From contig CBDDCD010000001.1 of assembly GCA_965226025.1 (NCBI GenBank), positions 434,001-498,000 of the forward strand: DNA of 64,000 nt, in the 5' to 3' direction. Within the stretch, counting starts at the first letter, position 1. Each line of letters opens with the position of its first letter. A program made the position numbers and the translations under genes. Shown here one piece after another: positions 1-7,944 of the stretch. Source of the stretch: Moanibacter sp965226025 (GTDB lineage: Bacteria > Verrucomicrobiota > Verrucomicrobiia > Opitutales > UBA2987). The notes under the pieces are model-generated. The model had not been told where the DNA came from and made no database searches. It was given only the letters and a program-made list of their open reading frames with translations.

Positions 1-2
1 TC

Positions 3-2750
3 AAGAAGAGATTTCCCCGAACGCTTTGGGCCGAATACGAACCGGTGGCCAACGATCGATCCGAAATTGCGGCGGAGCGGGTGTTTGGAAAACCACTGCG
101 GCCCCAACACAATTTTCGAAAGGCGAAGCGAATCCTATCGCTCGACTGCGATTTTCTTAATTCGGAACCCGGGCACCTGAGAAATTCGCAGGATTATGCC
201 GCCACCCGACGAGTGCTCTCTCACCGCGATGCGGCAGAAATGAGCCGACTCTACCAGGTAGAGAGCACCTACAGCTCCACAGGCATGATGGCAGATCACC
301 GGCTCAGGCTCTCGAGCAGTCGAATCAGCTCGCTGGCCGTCCATTTAGTCGCAGAAGTTCTGGATCAAACCCATCGGGAAAGATCTCTTTCTGAGCAGTT
401 GAGAAGTAAGGCGGGAGACTTGGGCGAGCATGCGGATTGGCTCAATAGATGCGTTGACGACCTGGTCAGCCACGCCGGTAAAGCATTAGTGATCGCGGGA
501 GGACATTTGCCGGTGGCGGTTCACCAGCTGGTCCACTTCGTGAACGAATTGCTGGGGGCCCCGGGGAAGACGGTCGATTATCTGGAGATTCCCAAGCCGG
601 ATGCTGATTCCATTTACAGCTTGGTGGATGCAATTGAGAGAGGCCGCGTTGAAACGCTGATCATCATGGGCGGCAATCCGGCATACAACGCCCCATCCGA
701 CGCCAATTGGAAAGAAGCGCAGAGCAAGGTTCCCGAGGTCATTCGCTATGGCTACTATGACGATGAGACCTCGGACTTCGCATCCTATCACATCGCGGCC
801 ACGCACTACCTCGAGTCCTGGGGTGACGGGCGGACGTTCGACGGGACCCTGGTTCCCGTGCAACCCATGATTCATCCACTTTTCGACGGCTTTCAGGAAA
901 ACGAGGTCCTTGCCCGCCTCGCCGGATTGAAAGAGGTCGATCCCTACACTCAGGTCTTTCGGACTTTCAAAACGATCAAAAAGAGTCCGAAATCGAAGCG
1001 AGCATTTGAAAGATTTCTGAGCGACGGATATCTCCCGGACTCGGGTTTCAACACCGTAGAAGCAAACGCGAAATTGAGCCGGATCCGAGAGGTCGCACGT
1101 GGTCTCGAAGTCGGCGAAGAGGCCCCTTCGATCGGCGATCTGGAGGTGCGGATCGTTCCCGACAGCAAAGTGTTCGACGGGCGCTTCAATAATAACGGCT
1201 GGCTTCAGGAATGCCCTGAATCCATGACCAAAATCACCTGGGATAACGCTATTCTAGTAAGCCCGAAGCTGGCCCGCGAACTCGAGTATGATCCCGCTAC
1301 AGACCGCTCTCCAGTGACAAAGATCTTCGATGGTGCAATCGCCTCCTCGCGACGCTTCAACCGATTTGAACAGGGACGCGAGGTGGCCCCGATGGCGGCC
1401 CTTTCGGTAGGGGAAGTCACAGTCGAAGGGCCGATCCATATTCATCCGGGAATGCCCGACTATACGGTCGCAGCCAGCCTCGGCTACGGACGAGAAAAAG
1501 TGGGACGAGTTGGGACCGGGACCGGTTTCAATTTCTACCCCTTGTTTGGCGGTGAGACTCCGGGGATTGTCCGTGGCGCGACCCTTGCATTGATGACCGG
1601 CCAAAGTCATCTCTTGGCCAACACCCAAGAGCACTGGTCGATGGAAGGTCGGGCCATCATCCGTGAGGCGAATGTCGACGAGTTTCAGGAGGATCATGAC
1701 TTCGTCAACAAGATGGGAATCGAGGCCCATTCGCCTCCCATCTATGGGAAGGATAAAAACCTCTCGCAGCAATGGAAAGCTCTCAACCAACCTCGTGGCG
1801 AATCCCTCTACAAGACACCTCAATTTGGCGGCGCCCAGCAATGGGGCATGAGCATCGATCTCAATACTTGTACGGGCTGCAACGCCTGTGTCATTGCCTG
1901 TCAGAGTGAGAACAGCATCCCTATTGTGGGGAAGGATCAGGTGACTCGCGGCCGTGAGATGCATTGGATCCGTTTGGATCGCTACTACGCCGCCGGCGAC
2001 CTCGAGGAGAGCAAGGAGACGATTCCGGAGGATCCGCAGGTCATCATTCAGCCGATGCTCTGCCAGCATTGCGAAGCCGCACCTTGCGAGCAGGTCTGCC
2101 CGGTGAACGCCACGGTGCATGACGACGAGGGTCTCAATGTCATGGCCTACAATCGCTGTGTGGGAACGCGTTATTGTTCCAACAACTGTCCCTATAAGGT
2201 GCGACGCTTCAACTTCTTCGATTGGAACAAACGAGAGCTGGGCGAATCCTACAAAGGCCCGATCGGCAAGATCGCAACCACTGAGCTGAGTAAATTGCAG
2301 AAGAATCCCGATGTTACGGTGCGAATGCGTGGGATCATGGAGAAATGCACCTTTTGTCAGCAGCGAATTCAAGAAGCGAAGATCCGGCAAAAAGTGAAGG
2401 CCCGGGATACCGACGATGTCAAAGTTCCGGATGGCGTGATCAAGACCGCCTGTGAGCAGGTCTGCCCAACCGAATCGATCGTCTTCGGGGACGTTGCCGA
2501 CCCGGAGTCGGCGGTCTCCAAACGCAAGCAGTCCGATCTCGACTACTCGGTTCTCGGTTATCTCAATACCCGCCCCCGAACCACCTACCTGGCACGACTG
2601 AGAAATCCGAATCCCGAAATGCCGGACTACCATGAATATCCGCTCAGTCGTATGGAATACGAAAAGAAATTCGGACATGCGGCGCACCAATCTCATGAAG
2701 TAAACCAAGTGGGCCAGGTGAGCGAGGAGATCGGACATGGCGACCATTGA
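3..2750 (+). CDS. actB: Alternative complex III iron-sulfur/molybdopterin-like subunit ActB (5' truncated)
   Basis: This is the large extrinsic subunit of alternative complex III (quinol:cytochrome c oxidoreductase), which carries electrons between the NrfD-like membrane subunits and the cytochromes. The frame is open to the window edge, so the true start lies upstream; the GTG at 45 is only an internal candidate. The N-terminal two thirds resembles molybdopterin oxidoreductases, a fold known to carry no Mo cofactor in ActB. The last third is a DmsB/NrfC-type ferredoxin domain with Cys clusters CTGCNACVIAC (from nt 1869), CQHCEAAPCEQVCP, CVGTRYCSNNCP and CTFCQQ...CEQVCP, enough for four clusters. 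The stop overlaps actC by 14 bp, indicating translational coupling. actA (pentaheme) is expected just upstream of the window. Confidence 0.93.
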   Translation, partial: KKRFPRTLWAEYEPVANDRSEIAAERVFGKPLRPQHNFRKAKRILSLDCDFLNSEPGHLRNSQDYAATRRVLSHRDAAEMSRLYQVESTYSSTGMMADHRLRLSSSRISSLAVHLVAEVLDQTHRERSLSEQLRSKAGDLGEHADWLNRCVDDLVSHAGKALVIAGGHLPVAVHQLVHFVNELLGAPGKTVDYLEIPKPDADSIYSLVDAIERGRVETLIIMGGNPAYNAPSDANWKEAQSKVPEVIRYGYYDDETSDFASYHIAATHYLESWGDGRTFDGTLVPVQPMIHPLFDGFQENEVLARLAGLKEVDPYTQVFRTFKTIKKSPKSKRAFERFLSDGYLPDSGFNTVEANAKLSRIREVARGLEVGEEAPSIGDLEVRIVPDSKVFDGRFNNNGWLQECPESMTKITWDNAILVSPKLARELEYDPATDRSPVTKIFDGAIASSRRFNRFEQGREVAPMAALSVGEVTVEGPIHIHPGMPDYTVAASLGYGREKVGRVGTGTGFNFYPLFGGETPGIVRGATLALMTGQSHLLANTQEHWSMEGRAIIREANVDEFQEDHDFVNKMGIEAHSPPIYGKDKNLSQQWKALNQPRGESLYKTPQFGGAQQWGMSIDLNTCTGCNACVIACQSENSIPIVGKDQVTRGREMHWIRLDRYYAAGDLEESKETIPEDPQVIIQPMLCQHCEAAPCEQVCPVNATVHDDEGLNVMAYNRCVGTRYCSNNCPYKVRRFNFFDWNKRELGESYKGPIGKIATTELSKLQKNPDVTVRMRGIMEKCTFCQQRIQEAKIRQKVKARDTDDVKVPDGVIKTACEQVCPTESIVFGDVADPESAVSKRKQSDLDYSVLGYLNTRPRTTYLARLRNPNPEMPDYHEYPLSRMEYEKKFGHAAHQSHEVNQVGQVSEEIGHGDH

Positions 2751-4152
2751 CGACGCTGGATTGGCGGCGAGAGCCGTCCTCGATGAGGTCAGACCGACCT
2801 CCATGCCACGTAGGCCGCTGGTAGAGAACAATCGCGATCTCCATTGGATCACGGAAAAAATCTGTGGGATTGTTGAAGGGAGTACTCCGCTGTGGTGGTG
2901 GATCGCTTTTCTTGTCGCCGGGTTTGTAACCACTTTTCTCGGAGCGGGTCTCTTTTATCTGGTCTCGACCGGGATTGGCGTTTGGGGCTTGCGAGGCTCC
3001 GTCTACTGGGGATGGGCAATCGTAAATTTCGTCTGGTGGATCGGAATCGGCCACGCCGGGACTCTCATTTCGGCCATTCTCTGCCTTTTGAAGCAGAAGT
3101 GGCGGACCTCGATCAATCGTACCGCGGAAGCCATGACCATTTTCGCCGTGATGTGCGCCGGCATCTTTCCCCTCTTTCACGTAGGGCGCGTCTGGTTTGG
3201 CTGGTGGCTCTTCCCGATTCCTCTGGCCAATGACATCTGGCCCAATTTCCGGAGCCCGCTGGAGTGGGACGTATTCGCGGTTTCGACTTACTTCACGGTC
3301 TCGCTCCTCTTTTGGTACATGGGTATGATTCCGGACCTCGCCACGATTCGGGACCGGGCCAAGAATATCTGGCGCAAGTATATTTACGGTCTCCTGGCAA
3401 TGGGTTGGAGGGGGTCGAATCGGCATTGGCGGAACTATGAGATGGCCTACCTCCTCCTGGCCGGCCTCAGTACCCCACTCGTTCTCTCCGTTCACTCGAT
3501 CGTCTCCTTCGACTTTGCCATTTCCAATCTGCCCGGCTGGCACACGACAATCTTCCCCCCCTACTTTGTCGCGGGCGCAATCTTCTCCGGATTCGGTATG
3601 GTCCTGACCCTGATGTTGCCTCTACGATCGCTCTTCGGGCTGCACGATTTGGTTACCCAGTACCACATCGACTGCATGTGCAAGATCACCCTCGCGACCG
3701 GAAGTATGGTTGGATACGGGTACGCCATGGAGTTCTTCATCTCCTGGTACGGCGCCAATCCCTATGAGGGTTTCGCGTTCGTCAACCGGGCCTTCGGTCC
3801 CTACTGGTGGGCCTATATCACGATGCTCAGCTGCAATGTGATTTCGCCTCAGCTCTTCTGGTTTCGCTGGGTTCGTGAGAGATGGTGGGTTGTCTTTCTG
3901 ATTTCCATCGTGGTCAATGTGGGAATGTGGTTCGAGCGCTTCGTCATTATCGTAACCACATTGGCCAATGAATTCATACCTGCCAATTGGGACTACTTTA
4001 CACCTACCGTAGTCGATATCTTCACATTTTTTGGAACCATCGGATTCTTCTGCGTCTGCTTCCTCCTTTTTATTCGCTTCCTTCCTCTCATGGCATTTGC
4101 GGAAATCAAGGCCGTCACCCCGCAGGGGGATCCTCACCACGACAATCACTAG
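2737..4152 (+). CDS. actC: Alternative complex III NrfD-like membrane subunit ActC
   Basis: Integral membrane subunit of alternative complex III, of the NrfD/polysulfide-reductase family, which forms a quinol-binding helix bundle. The 471-residue protein shows about ten hydrophobic segments separated by short charged loops, and the length is normal for ActC. The soluble N-terminus (about 45 residues) precedes the first helix. It overlaps actB by 14 bp. Its stop codon lies inside the left arm of a strong hairpin, and a 640-bp gap with repeats then separates it from actD, which is unusual because act genes are normally tightly packed. Confidence 0.93.
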   Translation: MATIDDAGLAARAVLDEVRPTSMPRRPLVENNRDLHWITEKICGIVEGSTPLWWWIAFLVAGFVTTFLGAGLFYLVSTGIGVWGLRGSVYWGWAIVNFVWWIGIGHAGTLISAILCLLKQKWRTSINRTAEAMTIFAVMCAGIFPLFHVGRVWFGWWLFPIPLANDIWPNFRSPLEWDVFAVSTYFTVSLLFWYMGMIPDLATIRDRAKNIWRKYIYGLLAMGWRGSNRHWRNYEMAYLLLAGLSTPLVLSVHSIVSFDFAISNLPGWHTTIFPPYFVAGAIFSGFGMVLTLMLPLRSLFGLHDLVTQYHIDCMCKITLATGSMVGYGYAMEFFISWYGANPYEGFAFVNRAFGPYWWAYITMLSCNVISPQLFWFRWVRERWWVVFLISIVVNVGMWFERFVIIVTTLANEFIPANWDYFTPTVVDIFTFFGTIGFFCVCFLLFIRFLPLMAFAEIKAVTPQGDPHHDNH

Positions 4153-4180
4153 CCAGGAAATCTCAGCCGATTTCCTGGCT
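4151..4180 (+). terminator. Terminator- or attenuator-like hairpin at the actC stop
   Basis: An 11-bp perfect stem (AGCCAGGAAAT / ATTTCCTGGCT) with an 8-nt loop starts inside the actC stop codon. It is followed by TATAAC, not a T-run, so it is not a classical intrinsic terminator. It could attenuate transcription into actDEF or stabilise the actBC mRNA 3' end. Confidence 0.45.
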
Positions 4181-4183
4181 TAT

Positions 4184-4352
4184 AACAGAACGACACAGAA
4201 GATCTTGAATTTGAAAGTTTTATGGATAAACCTCGAAGGAGTTTTCGACCAGATGCTGCAACAGCGTGAACTGGCAACCAGCCTGAGAGTTCTACGCCAA
4301 GAAAGGATTTCACGCCTATGAACCTCTTCAAGATCTTCTGTGTCATTCTGTT
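4184..4352. repeat. 169-bp unit bounded by 26-bp inverted repeats
   Basis: The arm at 4184-4209 is repeated in inverted orientation at 4327-4352 with one clear mismatch; the shared core is ACACAGAAGATCTTGAA. The 117-nt interior holds no convincing gene. It may be a small non-autonomous element or a long-range RNA stem between actC and actD. Confidence 0.55.
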
Positions 4353-4452
4353 GGTTAGCCCGCTTTTCGTTCTGAGCCTGCAGCTAGGAGTCTGTCGGAC
4401 TTTGACATTCGATTGCTTCGCAAGTGACCAGGTTCGTCCGACAGACTCCTAG
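4318..4452 (+). CDS. Possible remnant of a small membrane or secreted peptide
   Basis: An ATG preceded by GAAAGGA (8 nt upstream) opens a 44-codon frame. Its first ~22 residues (MNLFKIFCVILLVSPLFVLS) look like a signal peptide or membrane helix. From residue 23 the frame runs into the palindromic repeat that begins at 4384 and stops at the TAG ending the first repeat hairpin. The native C-terminus therefore appears to have been replaced or cut by the repeat. It could equally be a chance frame; no family is recognised. Confidence 0.25.
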   Translation: MNLFKIFCVILLVSPLFVLSLQLGVCRTLTFDCFASDQVRPTDS

Positions 4453-4727
4453 AAATAAGAAAATGAAACTGAGATTTGTGGAGAATGGCACTTCTAACTC
4501 GTCCGGTGGATGGCGCTGTGCCAATCTGTCTCGGATGTCTGAAGAGCCTCAGACTTCCAGCGTCAGGTTCTCAGAATGCCACCATTAGCTATGACAGACC
4601 GTCTCAAATCTCAGTTTCATTTTCTTGAGAGGAATCTGTCGGTATGAATTTGGTCGCCGTTTACAACCGTCAACCTGCGATCCGAAGTTCAGGTCTGTTG
4701 CGAAGTGCAAAGCCCGACAGATTCCTA
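4384..4727. repeat. Full-length CTAG-bounded palindromic element, copy A
   Basis: One of four full-length copies (also 31971-32304, 42776-43118, 55493-55837) of a ~340-bp element made of three stem-loops. Hairpin 1 (4384-4452) has ends CTAGGAGTCTGTCGG and CCGACAGACTCCTAG. The middle part is bounded by GAAAATGAAACTGAGATTT (about 4459) and its inverted copy (about 4605). Hairpin 3 begins GGAATCTGTCGG and ends CCGACAGATTCCTA at 4727. It separates actC from actD. Confidence 0.85.
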
Positions 4728-4791
4728 CGCAAAGGAAGGGGCATCAAATCGCAAACTGGTCATCGAAAAATTGTGGGGAAAGCGGGCTAGA

Positions 4792-5325
4792 ATGGCTGAA
4801 GAAACACAGGGATTGGTTGCGCTATTCGACACCACAGGCGAGATCTACCATGCCGCCGAAAAGGTTCGTGACGCCGGATACATGAGATGGGATGTTTTCA
4901 CTCCATTCCCAGTTCACGGAATGGACGACGCAATGGGGCTGAAGCGCTCGAAGGTCCCGATCTTCTCCTTCTTGGGAGGGGTCACAGGATTCTTCTCCGG
5001 CATGGCCCTTGCCTGGTACACAGGAGAGTTCGACTATGACCTGATCGTGGGCGGGAAACCCTTTTTCAGCCCCATCTTCGCATTTCCGGTGGCATACGAG
5101 CTCACCATCCTTTTGGCAGCCTTTGGGGCCTTCTTTGGGATGTTCATAACCAACCTCCTGCCCCGCCACCATCACCCGGTAATGAATTTCGAGAAGTGGA
5201 CTAGGATCACGGACGACAAGTTCCTAATCATGATCGAGTCCCGTGATGAGCAGTTCGATTCGGAGAAAACCCGCGCCTTTCTTGAGCGGATTGGTGGTAA
5301 GGATATTTCGGCAGTGGAAGACTAG
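4792..5325 (+). CDS. actD: Alternative complex III subunit ActD (DUF3341)
   Basis: Small membrane subunit of alternative complex III. The protein has 177 residues from ATG 4792, chosen because GGGGAAAG lies just upstream and because the ActD signature begins there (LVALFDTTGEIYHAAEKVRDAG). An upstream ATG at 4705 would lie inside the repeat element. After a soluble N-terminal domain with the FTPFPVHGMD motif typical of DUF3341, two membrane helices occur (about residues 60-80 and 100-125), followed by a soluble C-terminus. Five bases separate it from actE. Confidence 0.9.
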   Translation: MAEETQGLVALFDTTGEIYHAAEKVRDAGYMRWDVFTPFPVHGMDDAMGLKRSKVPIFSFLGGVTGFFSGMALAWYTGEFDYDLIVGGKPFFSPIFAFPVAYELTILLAAFGAFFGMFITNLLPRHHHPVMNFEKWTRITDDKFLIMIESRDEQFDSEKTRAFLERIGGKDISAVED

Positions 5326-5330
5326 TCGTT

Positions 5331-5939
5331 ATGCGGATATTTCTCGTCATCTTTCTCTTTCTCGTCATCGCCACGGTTTCAATCATGGGACTGAGGGGAT
5401 CGCGATCCGGCAAGCCGCCCCTCGAAGTCTTTCCGGATATGGATCGCCAGCCTCGGCTCAAGCCGCAAGGGAGCAGTGGCTTTTTTCTCGATGGCAGAGG
5501 GGACCGGCCTCCCGTTCCGGGCACTGTCGCCTTCGATTCGTTCGAAGAGGATGAGTATTACTCGACGGGAATGAAGAACCGAGAATTCGGAAGCGGTTTT
5601 CCCATCGCGGTGACTCACGAGCTCATGGAATTGGGAAGAGAGAAGTACAATATCTTCTGTGTTGTCTGCCATGGTGAAACCGGGGATGGCAATGGAATCA
5701 CGAAAAAGCATGGCATGACGCTCACACCGACCTATCACGATCAGGTGCGACGCGACCTTTCGGAGGGCGACATTTTCAACACCATCACCCACGGCAAGAA
5801 TAACATGGGTCCCTACGGATACAAACTGCGGATTGAGGAGCGATGGGCGGTGGTCGTCTACCTCAGGGCCCTGCAGAGGGCGCGCAACGCATCGATTGAA
5901 GACGTGGCCGCACATGCAAGGGGAGAACTGGGACTATGA
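5331..5939 (+). CDS. actE: Alternative complex III monoheme cytochrome c subunit ActE
   Basis: Membrane-anchored cytochrome c of alternative complex III, which passes electrons from the complex toward its acceptor. The 202-residue protein starts with a hydrophobic segment (residues ~2-20) that acts as anchor or signal. A single c-type heme motif, CVVCH, lies near residue 110, and a Met suitable as distal ligand follows in the NNMGPYG region. Such one-heme architecture is the ActE norm. Its stop overlaps the actF start by 4 bp (ATGA). Confidence 0.9.
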   Translation: MRIFLVIFLFLVIATVSIMGLRGSRSGKPPLEVFPDMDRQPRLKPQGSSGFFLDGRGDRPPVPGTVAFDSFEEDEYYSTGMKNREFGSGFPIAVTHELMELGREKYNIFCVVCHGETGDGNGITKKHGMTLTPTYHDQVRRDLSEGDIFNTITHGKNNMGPYGYKLRIEERWAVVVYLRALQRARNASIEDVAAHARGELGL

Positions 5940-7234
5940 GCACGGATTTGGCCCAGACATTCGTTGCCACGGCAGAGGGAAGAGGGGGAAAGAGAAACTA
6001 TTCTCTGATCGCGCTCACGGTGGGAGCGCTCGGACTTTTCGTCTCCCTCATCGGCCTCACCATCGCCTGGGATAGTGGGGACCCCCGTCCCCTGCTGGGA
6101 TGGCTCCTTGGATTTACCTACTGGTTCATGGCGGCTATCGGAATGCTCTTCCTGATGATGATATTCTACGTCTTCGACTCTGGATGGTCGGTCGTGGTCC
6201 GCCGGCAGATGGAGCATGGGGTGGGAGCGATAAAATGGTTGGCCCTGATGTTTCTTCCACTCCTTCTCTTCTCTTGGCTTTACTCTCAGAATTCCGGGAT
6301 CCTTTGGTCGTGGATGAATCCGGAGAATCTTCTTCCGGGCGGACGCACGATTGGCGAGGACACACTGTTTCAGGCGAAATCGAGTTACCTGAACCTCCCG
6401 GCGTTCACTCTTCGGGCAGTTCTCTATTTCGTCATTTTTATCGGATTGGCTGAGATTTTGCGGCACTGCTCCTTCTCACTCGAGAAGGACGGCGATCCCA
6501 AATGGATGCGAATCGCGCACAACACTTCAGCGATCGGGATTCTTCTCTGTGCCCTGGCCGCCACTTTCGCTGCCGTAGATTGGTACAAGGCCCTCGAGTA
6601 CCACTGGTTTTCGACCATTTACGGCGTTTGGTTTTTCGCCGAAAGCATGCGTGCCGGTATCGCGGTGCTTCTACTCGCATGCACCCTGCAGGCAACAAAG
6701 GGAAGTCTTAGAGGAATCTTCAACAGGTGTCACAGCCACCACCTGGCTTGCCTCATGCTGACCTTTACGATATTCTGGGCCTACATCAGCTTCTCCCAGT
6801 ATTTCCTGGTCTATAATGCGAACCTGCCCGAAGAAACCTTTTGGTACAACATCCGCGAGCTCAACCCGGACGGGACCAAGAGCAGTTGGTGGTGGGTGAG
6901 CATGGTTCTGGTGTTTCTCCACTTCCTTTTTCCGTTTGTCTACCTGCTCTGGTACAACAACAAATTCGGCAGACGGGTGGTCTTTATTTCGGTTTGGATT
7001 CTCATCTTCCATGCCTTTGATATCTACTGGAATATACTACCCGAAAAGCTGACCGTTGATGAAAATGTCCTTGGCTTCGTTGTCAGGCCTTTCGGTGTCA
7101 GCATTTGGGATGTCAGTACCTTTTTGGGGATCGGCGGGATCTGTACCTGGGCATTTCTGACCAGCGCCGCGAAGGTCAAACCGATCCCAATCCGCGACCC
7201 ACGCATCGAGGAATCAATCAACGCTCATGAGTGA
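5936..7234 (+). CDS. actF: Alternative complex III membrane subunit ActF
   Basis: Second large integral subunit of alternative complex III, related in fold to ActC. It has 432 residues with about ten hydrophobic helices, a conserved W-rich, H/Y-containing central region (KALEYHWFSTIYGVWFF) and a soluble tail. It overlaps actE by 4 bp and the next gene by 8 bp, so actD-E-F and the small membrane gene behind them appear to be one translationally coupled unit. Confidence 0.9.
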   Translation: MSTDLAQTFVATAEGRGGKRNYSLIALTVGALGLFVSLIGLTIAWDSGDPRPLLGWLLGFTYWFMAAIGMLFLMMIFYVFDSGWSVVVRRQMEHGVGAIKWLALMFLPLLLFSWLYSQNSGILWSWMNPENLLPGGRTIGEDTLFQAKSSYLNLPAFTLRAVLYFVIFIGLAEILRHCSFSLEKDGDPKWMRIAHNTSAIGILLCALAATFAAVDWYKALEYHWFSTIYGVWFFAESMRAGIAVLLLACTLQATKGSLRGIFNRCHSHHLACLMLTFTIFWAYISFSQYFLVYNANLPEETFWYNIRELNPDGTKSSWWWVSMVLVFLHFLFPFVYLLWYNNKFGRRVVFISVWILIFHAFDIYWNILPEKLTVDENVLGFVVRPFGVSIWDVSTFLGIGGICTWAFLTSAAKVKPIPIRDPRIEESINAHE

Positions 7235-7532
7235 TACGGTAGAGAACGATCGACCCAGTCGCCGTCAATTGGCCCTTTCCGTGGTTGGGATTCTGGGGGC
7301 GATCTTCATGTTCGCCTTCATAATTCTGATCGCCTACTTGCCGACCCGCCCTGAACCGGTCGATCAGGCTCTGATCGACCGACGACTGGCCACTCTCGCG
7401 GAGGTCAATTCAGAACAACACGACCTAGCGACCACTTACGGATGGGTCGACCAGAGTAAGGGGATCGTCCGTATCCCTATCGAGCGTGCCATGGAGCTGA
7501 CCGTTAGGGACCTCGGGGCCAAAAGCAAGTGA
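7227..7532 (+). CDS. Small single-helix membrane protein of the respiratory cluster
   Basis: A 101-residue protein with a short charged N-terminus, one membrane helix (about residues 14-38) and a soluble tail containing YGWVDQSKGIVRIPIERAME. That tail pattern is, from memory, found in small proteins encoded beside alternative complex III and oxidase genes. It may be an accessory subunit or assembly factor, but no specific name is supported. It overlaps actF by 8 bp, which argues it is co-translated with the complex. Confidence 0.75.
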   Translation: MSDTVENDRPSRRQLALSVVGILGAIFMFAFIILIAYLPTRPEPVDQALIDRRLATLAEVNSEQHDLATTYGWVDQSKGIVRIPIERAMELTVRDLGAKSK

Positions 7533-7539
7533 GCTGAGA

Positions 7540-7870
7540 AGGTGTTCCTTCGTCTATGTTCGATCCGTGGAAATATAGGGTTCAGGTGCTGGACATGTCG
7601 GGTGTCGATTACGCTTACGAATACGATGATTGATTATTCGAGAGCGGGGTATCGGTTCTTTCAAATCGAAATTCGCAATCTTAAGCGTAATCGAATTCTC
7701 GATCGTCGATTGCGTTTACGATTTACGGATTTCGATTACTGGAGAGCGGGGTCTAGGGCACATCTGATCGAATTTCGCAATCTCAAGCGTAATCGAAGCC
7801 TCTTGTCAGGTTTCGATTCGGACTGGACTGATATTCGCTCCCTCGAAATTCAAGACGAAAAAATATGATT
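7540..7870. repeat. Palindromic repeat field (CGCAATC..AAGCGTAATCG family), two 102-bp units
   Basis: The gap between the small membrane gene and the ccoN-like gene carries two copies of a unit beginning GAGAGCGGGG at 7640 and 7742. Each contains TTCGCAATCT.AAGCGTAATCGAA, and inverted versions such as CGATTGCGTTTACGAT lie between them. The same family flanks the four-helix-bundle gene at 57173 and recurs near 61640. No gene is seen here; any ccoN promoter must lie in or after it. Confidence 0.7.
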
Positions 7871-7944
7871 GCATCTACTCGTAACCCGTTACCCGCAACT
7901 CGGAACCCCGCGCCGACCATCAACACGCGCAGCAATTTTCCGAC

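Noticed and set aside
1254..2933. 559-codon open frame on the minus strand
   Set aside because: It lies entirely antisense to actB and actC, whose protein motifs are unmistakable; the frame is open only because of codon bias in the opposite strand.
4222..4269. Short frame starting ATGGATAAACC upstream of the repeat
   Set aside because: Only 15 codons inside the inverted-repeat unit; nothing supports translation.
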